Source: Patulibacter defluvii
GTDB lineage: Bacteria > Actinomycetota > Thermoleophilia > Solirubrobacterales > Solirubrobacteraceae
Assembly: GCF_034096925.1 (NCBI RefSeq)
Contig: NZ_JAWZSQ010000002.1
Location: forward strand, 186,001-250,000
Direction of reading: 5' to 3'
Length of the DNA: 64,000 nt
Shown in pieces: positions 33,750 through 40,677 of the stretch. The notes under the pieces are model-generated. The model worked only from the letters and a program-made list of their open reading frames with translations. It searched no databases and was not told the DNA's origin. Each line of letters starts with the position of its first letter. Position 1 is the first letter of the stretch. Made by a program: the position numbers and the translations under genes.

Positions 33750-35387
33750 GTGCCGGTGAGCGCACGATCGGCGGGCGACGGGCGGATCGTCCTGCCGCCC
33801 TCGCCCGCGGCCGAGCGCTACGTCGCGCTCGGCGCCTGGAGCGGCGAGCTGGTCGACGCCGCGCTGCGCGAGGGCGCCCGCCGCCACCCGCGGCGGCTGG
33901 CGGTGGTCGACGGCGACCGCCGCTGGGACCACGCGACCCTCGACGCCGCCGCCGAGCGCGCGGCGGCGGCCCTCCAGCGGCTCGGCGTCGGGCCCGGCGA
34001 GGTCGTCTCGTTCCAGCTGCCGAACCGGATCGAGGCGCTGGTCGTCCACCACGCGGCGCTGCGGATCGGCGCCGTCAGCAACCCGATCGTGCCGATCTAC
34101 CGCGAGCGCGAGGTCGGCTTCATCCTCCGCCAGGCCCGCTCGCGGGTGCTGGTGGTGCCGGACGTCTTCCGGCGCTTCGACCACCGGGCGATGGCCGAGC
34201 GGCTGCGCGACGAGCTGCCCGCGCTGGAGCACGTGCTGGTGGTCGGCGAGCCCGGCCCGGCGAGCACCTCGCTGGAGGCCGTCTGCGCCGCCGCCGACGG
34301 GCCGCCGGCCGCCGTCGAGCGCGCATCCCGCGACCCGGCGCTGCTGCTCTACACCTCCGGCACCGAGGCCGAGCCGAAGGGCGTCCTCCACAGCCACGAC
34401 ACGCTGCTGCACGAATGCCGCAGCGTGATCGACCTCTACGCGGTCGACGAGCGCGACGTGGTGCTGATGGCCTCGCCGGTGACCCACATCACCGGCCTGC
34501 TCTACGGGATGCAGCTGCCGTTCATGGTCGGCGCGCCGGTCGTGCTGCAGGACACCTGGGACGTCGACCGGGCGCTGCGGCTGATCGCCGACGAGCGCTG
34601 CAGCTTCACCGTCGGGGCGACGCCGTTCCTGCACGGGATCGTCCACGCGCCGACGCTGGCCGAGCACGACGTCTCCTCGATGCGGGTCTTCGTCTGCGGC
34701 GGGGCCGACATCCCGCCGGCGCTGATCCGGGCCGCCCGCGAGCGGACCGCGATGCTCGCCACCCGCGTCTACGGCTCGACCGAGTGCCCGACGGTGACCG
34801 GCAGCGCGCCCGACGCGCCGCTCGACCAGCACGCCGAGAGCGACGGCACGGCGATCGCCCCGACCGAGCTGCGGATCGTCGACGAGGCGGGCTCGCCGCT
34901 GCCGACCGGCGCCCGCGGCGAGCTGCAGGTGCGCGGGCCGGAGCTGTGCCTCGGCTACCTGGACCCGGCCCTGAACGGGAAGTCGTTCACCGCCGACGGC
35001 TGGTTCCGGACCGGCGACCTGGCCGAGGTCGACGGCGACGGCCGGATGCGGATCGCCGGCCGGATGAAGGACATCATCGTCCGCGGCGGCGAGAACCTGA
35101 GCGCCAAGGAGATCGAGGACCTGCTGATCGAGCACCCCGCGATCGAGGAGGTCGCCGTGGTCGGCGCCCCCGACCCGGTGCTCGGCGAGCGGGCCTGCGC
35201 GTTCGTCGTCGGCCGGGCGCCGCTCGAGCTGGACGAGCTGGTCGCGTTCCTGCGGGAGCGGCGGCTGGCCAACCAGAAGCTGCCCGAGCGGCTGGAGCTG
35301 GTCGACGCGCTGCCGAAGACGGCCAGCGGCAAGGTCCAGAAGCACCGGCTGCGCGCTCGCCTGCGCGACCACGAGGAGGCCCGATGA
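33750..35387 (+). CDS. Acyl-CoA synthetase (AMP-forming)
   Basis: An adenylating enzyme of about 545 residues, similar to cyclohexanecarboxylate- and medium-chain acyl-CoA ligases. Motifs are YTSGTEAEPKGVLHSH (phosphate loop with an unusual EAE in place of TGx), YGSTECP, the hinge region GWFRTGDLAEVDGDG, GRMKDIIVRGGENLS, and the catalytic Lys in PKTASGKVQKH. Two GTG codons, at 33750 and 33756, could start translation; the second is better spaced from the GGGA upstream. The stop overlaps the E1-alpha start. Confidence 0.87.
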   Translation: MPVSARSAGDGRIVLPPSPAAERYVALGAWSGELVDAALREGARRHPRRLAVVDGDRRWDHATLDAAAERAAAALQRLGVGPGEVVSFQLPNRIEALVVHHAALRIGAVSNPIVPIYREREVGFILRQARSRVLVVPDVFRRFDHRAMAERLRDELPALEHVLVVGEPGPASTSLEAVCAAADGPPAAVERASRDPALLLYTSGTEAEPKGVLHSHDTLLHECRSVIDLYAVDERDVVLMASPVTHITGLLYGMQLPFMVGAPVVLQDTWDVDRALRLIADERCSFTVGATPFLHGIVHAPTLAEHDVSSMRVFVCGGADIPPALIRAARERTAMLATRVYGSTECPTVTGSAPDAPLDQHAESDGTAIAPTELRIVDEAGSPLPTGARGELQVRGPELCLGYLDPALNGKSFTADGWFRTGDLAEVDGDGRMRIAGRMKDIIVRGGENLSAKEIEDLLIEHPAIEEVAVVGAPDPVLGERACAFVVGRAPLELDELVAFLRERRLANQKLPERLELVDALPKTASGKVQKHRLRARLRDHEEAR

Positions 35388-36343
35388 GCGGCGACGACCA
35401 CGAGCGGCGGCTCGACGACCTGCGGACGATGGTCCGGATCCGGGCCTTCGAGGAGCGGGTCTCGCGCCACTTCCGCGAGGGCCTGATCCCCGGCTTCGTC
35501 CACGTCTCGATCGGCCAGGAGGCGATCGCGGCCGGCGTCTGCGGCGCGCTGCGCGACGACGACTACATCACCACCACCCACCGCGGCCACGGCCACTGCC
35601 TGGCCAAGGGCCTCGACGCCGACGGGATGATGGCCGAGCTGTTCGGCCGCGCCACCGGGACCTGCGGCGGCAAGGGCGGCTCGATGCACATCGCCGACCC
35701 GTCGATCGGGATCCTCGGCGCCAACGGGATCGTCGCCGCCGGGCTGCCGATCGCGGTCGGGGCGGCGCTGGCGGCCAAGCGCCGCGGCAGCGACGCGGTC
35801 GCGGTCGCCTTCGCGGGCGAGGGCACGGTCCACTCCGGTCCCTTCCACGAGGCACTGACCCTGGCCGTGCTGTGGGAGGCGCCGGTGCTGTTCGTGATCG
35901 AGAACAACGGCTTCGCCGAGTTCACCGACAGCGAGCGGATGTGGCGCGGCGACCCGCTGGTCGAGCGCGTCCGCGGCTACGGGCTGCACCACGCCGAGCG
36001 GATCGACGGCAACGACGTGGCGGGGGTGCGGGCGGCGGTCGAGCCGCTGGTCGCCGCCGCCCGCGCCGGGGCCGGCCCGGCGCTGGTCGAGGCGATGACC
36101 TACCGGGTCCACGGCCACTACGAGGGCGACGCGACTCCGTACCGGGACGAGGCCGAGCTGGCCGCCTGGCGCGAGCGCGACCCGATCGAGCGGGCCGTCG
36201 CCGTGCTCGAGGCCGCCGGCCACGGCGAGGCGGTGGCGGCGATCCGGGCCGCCGCCGAGGACGAGATCGACCGCGCCGTCGAGCGCGGCCTGGCCGCCCC
36301 CTACCCGGAGGCCGGCACCCTGCTGGAGGACGTCCATGGCTGA
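35384..36343 (+). CDS. Thiamine-diphosphate dehydrogenase E1 alpha subunit (acetoin/pyruvate type)
   Basis: A 319-residue AcoA/PdhA-like subunit. It carries the family segments VHVSIGQEAIAAGV, YITTTHRGHGHCLAKG and TGTCGGKGGSMHIAD. The thiamine-diphosphate motif reads GEG followed by ENN, where most relatives have GDG; Glu may still hold Mg2+. The GGKGGSMH pattern is typical of acetoin dehydrogenases and close pyruvate dehydrogenase relatives. Its ATG overlaps the ligase stop, and its end overlaps the beta subunit by 8 nt. Confidence 0.9.
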   Translation: MSGDDHERRLDDLRTMVRIRAFEERVSRHFREGLIPGFVHVSIGQEAIAAGVCGALRDDDYITTTHRGHGHCLAKGLDADGMMAELFGRATGTCGGKGGSMHIADPSIGILGANGIVAAGLPIAVGAALAAKRRGSDAVAVAFAGEGTVHSGPFHEALTLAVLWEAPVLFVIENNGFAEFTDSERMWRGDPLVERVRGYGLHHAERIDGNDVAGVRAAVEPLVAAARAGAGPALVEAMTYRVHGHYEGDATPYRDEAELAAWRERDPIERAVAVLEAAGHGEAVAAIRAAAEDEIDRAVERGLAAPYPEAGTLLEDVHG

Positions 36344-37316
36344 CCCGCGCCCGCCCCGCTACCTGGACGGGGTCCGCGAGGGGCTCGCGGCCGAGATGGA
36401 GGCCGATCCCGACGTGGTCCTGATCGGGGTCGACGTCGGGGCCGGGGGCGGGGTCTTCGGGGCGACCCGCGGGCTCCAGGAGCGGTTCGGTCCCGAGCGG
36501 GTGATCGACACCCCGATCGCCGAGGCCGGCGTGCTGGGGGCCGCGGTCGGCGCGGCGATGGCCGGCCTGCGCCCGGTGGCGGAGGTGATGTACATGGACT
36601 TCGTCACGGTCTGCCTCGACCCGATCGTCAACCAGGCGGCGAAGCTCCGCTACATGACCGGCGGCGGGGCGCGGATCCCGATCGTCTTCCGGACCCAGAC
36701 CGGCGGCGGGCGCAGCAGCGGGGCCCAGCACTCGCAGAGCCTGGAGGGGCTGCTGGCCCACGTGCCGGGCCTGAAGGTGTTCCTGCCCTCGGATCCCCGC
36801 GACGTCGCCGACCTGCTGCGGGCGGCGATCCGCGACGACGGGCCGGTGGTCTTCGTCGAGAACCGGCGGCTCTACAACCGGCGGGCGCCCGAGGGTCCGT
36901 GGGAGCCGCTGCCGCCGGGCCGCGCGCGGACCGTCCGCGCCGGCGACGACGTGACCGTGATCGCCTGGGGCCGGATGGTCGACGAGGTCGCCCGCGCCTG
37001 CGACGAGCACCTGCCCGACGTCGGCGTCGAGCTGCTCGACCTGCGGACCCTGGCCCCGCTCGACCACGAGGGCCTGGAGCGCAGCGTCCGCCGCACCGGC
37101 CGGGCCCTGATCGTCCACGAGGCGGTCGCCGACTTCGGCCCCGGGGCGGAGATCGCCACCCGCCTGACCGAGCGGCTGCTGTACGAGGTCGAGGGCCCGA
37201 TCCGCCGGCTCGGCGCCGTCGCCGCCCCGACCCCCTACAGCCCGCCGCTGGAGGCGCTGGCGCTGCCGGGACCGGAGGCGATCGCGGCGGCGGTGCGGGG
37301 GTTGGTGGAGGAGTGA
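36336..37316 (+). CDS. Thiamine-diphosphate dehydrogenase E1 beta subunit (acetoin/pyruvate type)
   Basis: A 326-residue AcoB/PdhB-like transketolase-fold subunit with DTPIAEAGVLGAAVGAAMAG, the Glu that activates the thiamine ring in that segment, a FRTQTGGG loop, SQSLEGLLAHVPGLKV and VELLDLRTLAPLDHE. Together with the alpha subunit it would form an alpha2beta2 E1 that loads the lipoyl domain of the E2 encoded on the other strand. The first copy of the GTT-type operator starts at the base after its stop codon. Confidence 0.92.
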   Translation: MADPRPPRYLDGVREGLAAEMEADPDVVLIGVDVGAGGGVFGATRGLQERFGPERVIDTPIAEAGVLGAAVGAAMAGLRPVAEVMYMDFVTVCLDPIVNQAAKLRYMTGGGARIPIVFRTQTGGGRSSGAQHSQSLEGLLAHVPGLKVFLPSDPRDVADLLRAAIRDDGPVVFVENRRLYNRRAPEGPWEPLPPGRARTVRAGDDVTVIAWGRMVDEVARACDEHLPDVGVELLDLRTLAPLDHEGLERSVRRTGRALIVHEAVADFGPGAEIATRLTERLLYEVEGPIRRLGAVAAPTPYSPPLEALALPGPEAIAAAVRGLVEE

Positions 37317-37332
37317 ACCCCCGTTCGGAGGT
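37317..37332. promoter_or_regulatory. Regulon operator B
   Basis: ACCCCCGTTCGGAGGT, 15 of 16 bases matching the consensus inverted repeat; centred 31.5 nt before a TAGCGT hexamer. Confidence 0.75.
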
Positions 37333-37355
37333 GCCGCCGCCCCGGCGCCCGCGCC

Positions 37356-37361
37356 TAGCGT
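37356..37361 (+). promoter_or_regulatory. -10 hexamer (TAGCGT) of the 37.4-kb SDR gene
   Basis: It lies 12 nt before the ATG, so the transcript should be leaderless, and it keeps the 31.5-nt distance from operator B. Confidence 0.65.
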
Positions 37362-37367
37362 GAGCGC

Positions 37368-38147
37368 ATGAGCCAGACGAGCACGAGGACGGCGCGGTTC
37401 GCGGGGAAGGTCGCGATCGTGACCGGCGCCGGGTCGGGGATGGGCGCGGCGATGGTCCGCGGCCTCCACGCCGAGGGGGCCGAGGTGGTCGCGGTCGACG
37501 TCGACGGCGCGCGGGTCGAGCGGGTCGCCGCCGCGCTCGCCGACGACGGCCGGGTGCGGCCGGCGGCGCTCGACGTCAGCGACGGGGACGCGGTCGCCGC
37601 GCTGGTCGCCGACGTCGCCGGCCGCGGGCGGATCGACGTCCTCTGCAACAACGCCGGGATCCTCGACGACTACGTGCCCGCCCACGAGGCGTCGCCGGAG
37701 CTGTGGCAGCGGATCCTCGCCGTCAACCTGACCGGGCCGTTCCTGCTGGCGCGGGCGGTGGTGCCGACGATGCTGGAGCAGGGCGCTGGGGCGATCGTCA
37801 ACACCTGCTCGATCGCGGCCTTCGTCGGCGGCGGGGGCGGGGCCGCCTACACCACCTCGAAGCACGGGCTGCTGGGCCTGACCCGCCAGCTGGCCTTCGA
37901 CTACGGCCGCCACGGGATCCGCGTCAACGCCGTCTGCCCCGGCGCCGTCGCGACCGGGATGACGACCGAGCTGCGGACCCCGGAGCAGGCCAACGCCCAC
38001 GTCGACGCGGCGATCGCCGCCACCCCCGCCGGCCGCTGGGGCGAGCCCGAGGAGGTCGCCGCGCTGGCGCTCTTCCTGGCCAGCGACGAGGCCTCCTTCA
38101 TCCACGGCACGCCGGTCCTCGTCGACGGGGGCTGGACCCTCTCCTGA
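37368..38147 (+). CDS. SDR-family oxidoreductase
   Basis: A 259-residue classical short-chain dehydrogenase with TGAGSGMG, CNNAG, Ser in NTCSIAAF, and AAYTTSKHGLLG for the Tyr/Lys pair. Asp residues after the second strand (VAVDVDG) predict NAD preference. It has its own operator and a leaderless-type promoter, so it is probably a separate unit of the same regulon. The substrate is unknown; secondary alcohols or polyols fit the context. Confidence 0.88.
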   Translation: MSQTSTRTARFAGKVAIVTGAGSGMGAAMVRGLHAEGAEVVAVDVDGARVERVAAALADDGRVRPAALDVSDGDAVAALVADVAGRGRIDVLCNNAGILDDYVPAHEASPELWQRILAVNLTGPFLLARAVVPTMLEQGAGAIVNTCSIAAFVGGGGGAAYTTSKHGLLGLTRQLAFDYGRHGIRVNAVCPGAVATGMTTELRTPEQANAHVDAAIAATPAGRWGEPEEVAALALFLASDEASFIHGTPVLVDGGWTLS

Positions 38148-38183
38148 GCCCGCGATTCGCCGGCCGGGACGGGGCGCAAGACA

Positions 38184-38199
38184 ACCTCCGTTCGGAGGG
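38184..38199. promoter_or_regulatory. Regulon operator C
   Basis: ACCTCCGTTCGGAGGG, 15 of 16 bases matching the consensus; upstream of the ABC importer genes. Confidence 0.75.
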
Positions 38200-38222
38200 T
38201 GCCCCGGCCCGCTGGCGCGATC

Positions 38223-38228
38223 TAGCCT
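38223..38228 (+). promoter_or_regulatory. -10 hexamer (TAGCCT) of the ABC importer operon
   Basis: First base exactly 31.5 nt from the centre of operator C. The leader to the permease ATG is about 65 nt. Confidence 0.65.
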
Positions 38229-38299
38229 GACCCACGACATCAGGTTGGGCGCGGTGGAACGACCCGCCGCCGCCCGCCTCCGACCGTCGCCCCAACGCC

Positions 38300-39367
38300 A
38301 TGAACGAGCACGCCACCACCGCCGGAACGCCGCCCGAGAGCCCGGCCCCGTCGTCGCCGCGATCGCGGTGGCCGTGGGCCGGCCGCGGCCGCCCCGCCTG
38401 GGTCGTGATCGCGATCGCGACGGCGGCGCTGTTCCTCGTCAGCGTGCTCTTCCAGCCCGACAGCGTCCGCGGCAGCGTGCTCCAGGGGATGCTGCCGTTC
38501 GCCGCGGTGCTGGCGATCGCGGCGATGGGCCAGACGCTGGTGATCCAGCAGCGCGGGATCGACCTCTCGGTCCCCGGGATCATGTCGCTGGTCGTCGTGC
38601 TCGTCACCCACGGGCCGAACGGCGACGGCGGCCAGCTCGCCGGCGCGATCGTGCTCGCCTTCGTGGTGGCCGCCGCCACCGGGCTGCTGTCCGGCCTCCT
38701 GATCACCCGTCTGGGGATCACCCCGATCGTCACCACCCTCGGCGTCAACGCGCTGCTGCTGGGGGCGATCGTCCAGATCTCGAAGGGCTCGCCGACGACC
38801 ACCACCGAGGCCCTGCACGGGTTCGCCAACGGCCACGTGCTGGGGATCCCGACCACGATCGTGATCGCCGCGGTGGTGATGCTCGGCGTCTCGTTCCTGA
38901 TCAAGCGGACGACCGTCGGTCGCCGCTACGAGGCGGTCGGCGCCAGCGCCCCCGCCGCCCGCGCCGCCGGCATCGACCCGCTCCGCTACCAGCTGGCGGC
39001 CTACGTCGGCGCGGCGCTGCTCTACTGCTGCGCCGCGATCCTGCTGGCCGGCGTCGTCACCACCCCCAGCATCACCTCGGGCGACGCCTACCTGCTGCCG
39101 ACGGTGGCCGCGGTCGTGCTCGGCGGCACCTCGCTGCTGGGCGGCGTCGGCAGCGTCGCCGCGACCGCCGTCGCCGCGCTCTTCCTCACCCAGCTCGACC
39201 AGTTCGTGCTGGCCACCGGCGCCTCGAGCGCCGTGCAGAACCTCGTCCAGGCCGTGGCGCTGGCGGTCGGGATCGGCGTCTACAGCGTGAACTGGTCCGC
39301 CGTCGGCGAGCGCGTGGGTGCGCTCACCGGCCGCGGACGACCCGCCGCTCCCGCCGGCTCCGGCTGA
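38300..39367 (+). CDS. Ribose/carbohydrate-type ABC transporter permease
   Basis: A 355-residue RbsC-like permease with about nine transmembrane helices. Family marks include GQTLVIQQRGIDLSVPGIMSL and AVVLGGTSLLGGVGS. The first 30 residues are polar and the last 20 basic. It is followed by a binding-protein gene and an ATPase-permease fusion gene, so the functional importer probably contains this permease paired with the fused one. Confidence 0.9.
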   Translation: MNEHATTAGTPPESPAPSSPRSRWPWAGRGRPAWVVIAIATAALFLVSVLFQPDSVRGSVLQGMLPFAAVLAIAAMGQTLVIQQRGIDLSVPGIMSLVVVLVTHGPNGDGGQLAGAIVLAFVVAAATGLLSGLLITRLGITPIVTTLGVNALLLGAIVQISKGSPTTTTEALHGFANGHVLGIPTTIVIAAVVMLGVSFLIKRTTVGRRYEAVGASAPAARAAGIDPLRYQLAAYVGAALLYCCAAILLAGVVTTPSITSGDAYLLPTVAAVVLGGTSLLGGVGSVAATAVAALFLTQLDQFVLATGASSAVQNLVQAVALAVGIGVYSVNWSAVGERVGALTGRGRPAAPAGSG

Positions 39368-39490
39368 GCGGCCCGGCGGGCCCGCCCGCCCCTCCAGACC
39401 ACCACCGAGCACGCCGTCCCGCCGACCACCACGGTCCGCGTGGTCGCCGCTGCCCGCATCCGTACGACCACCAAGGGAGAGAGAACCACG

Positions 39491-40612
39491 ATGGAGACCC
39501 CGTTCCGCCACTGGCGACGGCTGGCGTCAGGCGCCGCCGCCCTGCTGGCCGTGACCGCGATCAGCGCCTGCGGCGGCGACGACGGCTCGAGCAGCGGCTC
39601 GACCGACGGCGCCACCGCCGCCAAGGGCAACGCACCGGCCTGGTGCGGCGACAAGGACATCAAGCTCTCGCTCTCGGACGGCAACGGCGCCGACACCTGG
39701 CGCCGGATCACGCGCAAGATCGCCGAGCTCGAGGCGAAGAAGTGCCCGAACGTGACCGGGTTCGTCTACACCGACGGCCAGGGCAACACGCAGAAGGCGA
39801 TCTCCGACCTCCAGGGCCTCGTCGCCCAGGGGGTCAACGCGATGGTCGTCTTCCCCGACGCGGGCAAGGCGCTGCTGCCGGCGATGCGGAGCGCGGTCAA
39901 GGCCGGCGCGACGGTCGTCCCCTACCGCTCGCCGCCCGGCGGCAAGGAGGGCGTCGACTACAGCGCCTACGTCGGCACCGACTCCGACCAGTACGGGATC
40001 CTCTGGGGCGAGTGGCTGGTGAAGCTGCTGCCCAAGGGCGGCAACGTGCTGTACCTGGGCGGCCCGGCCGGCGTCCAGCAGAGCCTCGACCGGCTCGGGG
40101 GCCTGAAGAGCGTCCTCGACAAGCACCCGAACATCAAGCTGATCGGGCAGCAGCCGTTCAACGTCACCAACTGGGATCCGGCCAAGACCCAGCAGGTCGT
40201 CACCGCCGCGCTCGCGAAGTTCCCCAAGATCGACGCGATCGCCGCCGACTACGGCGCGGCGATGGACAGCGCGCTGCCGGTCTTCAAGCAGGCCGGCCGC
40301 AAGATCCCGCCGATCGCGACCGAGGACTCCAACCAGCTCGCCTGCGACTGGAAGAAGCTGAAGCCGACCAACCCCGACTTCGAGCTGTACACCAACTCGT
40401 CGCAGAACTGGATGGTGCGGACCGCCGTCCAGGCCGCCGTGGCGAAGGCCGCCGGGGGCACGCCGCCGGCCGAGCTGGACGTCAAGAACGCGACCGCCGA
40501 GGACTCGGTCTCCGGTAAGCCGAAGCCGCCGGAGTGCGATCCCTCCCTCCCGGGCGACGCGATCCTCTCGTCCGGACTCGACAAGGCCAACCTGACCGCG
40601 GTGTTCAAGTAG
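39491..40612 (+). CDS. Sugar-type ABC transporter substrate-binding lipoprotein
   Basis: A 373-residue periplasmic-binding-protein family 1/4 protein. The signal peptide ends at the lipobox AISAC (Cys27), followed by an Asp/Ser/Gly-rich linker. The two-lobed domain includes SDLQGLVAQGVNAMVVFPD and AKFPKIDAIAADYGAAMDSA, typical of ribose- and autoinducer-2-type binding proteins. The ATG is preceded by a GGGAGAG ribosome-binding site; an in-frame GTG 17 codons upstream was rejected. A hairpin after the stop may raise its level relative to the next gene. Confidence 0.9.
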   Translation: METPFRHWRRLASGAAALLAVTAISACGGDDGSSSGSTDGATAAKGNAPAWCGDKDIKLSLSDGNGADTWRRITRKIAELEAKKCPNVTGFVYTDGQGNTQKAISDLQGLVAQGVNAMVVFPDAGKALLPAMRSAVKAGATVVPYRSPPGGKEGVDYSAYVGTDSDQYGILWGEWLVKLLPKGGNVLYLGGPAGVQQSLDRLGGLKSVLDKHPNIKLIGQQPFNVTNWDPAKTQQVVTAALAKFPKIDAIAADYGAAMDSALPVFKQAGRKIPPIATEDSNQLACDWKKLKPTNPDFELYTNSSQNWMVRTAVQAAVAKAAGGTPPAELDVKNATAEDSVSGKPKPPECDPSLPGDAILSSGLDKANLTAVFK

Positions 40613-40630
40613 CCGCGCGCAGCCGAGCAG

Positions 40631-40659
40631 CGGGGCGGCGCCGGGACGGTGCCGCCCCG
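40631..40659 (+). terminator. Hairpin between binding-protein and ATPase-permease genes
   Basis: A 12-bp stem with one G-T pair (CGGGGCGGCGCC with GGTGCCGCCCCG) and a 5-nt loop. Intercistronic hairpins after binding-protein genes commonly stabilise the upstream message or attenuate downstream expression. Confidence 0.55.
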
Positions 40660-40677
40660 CCGCGCCGAGGAGATCCA

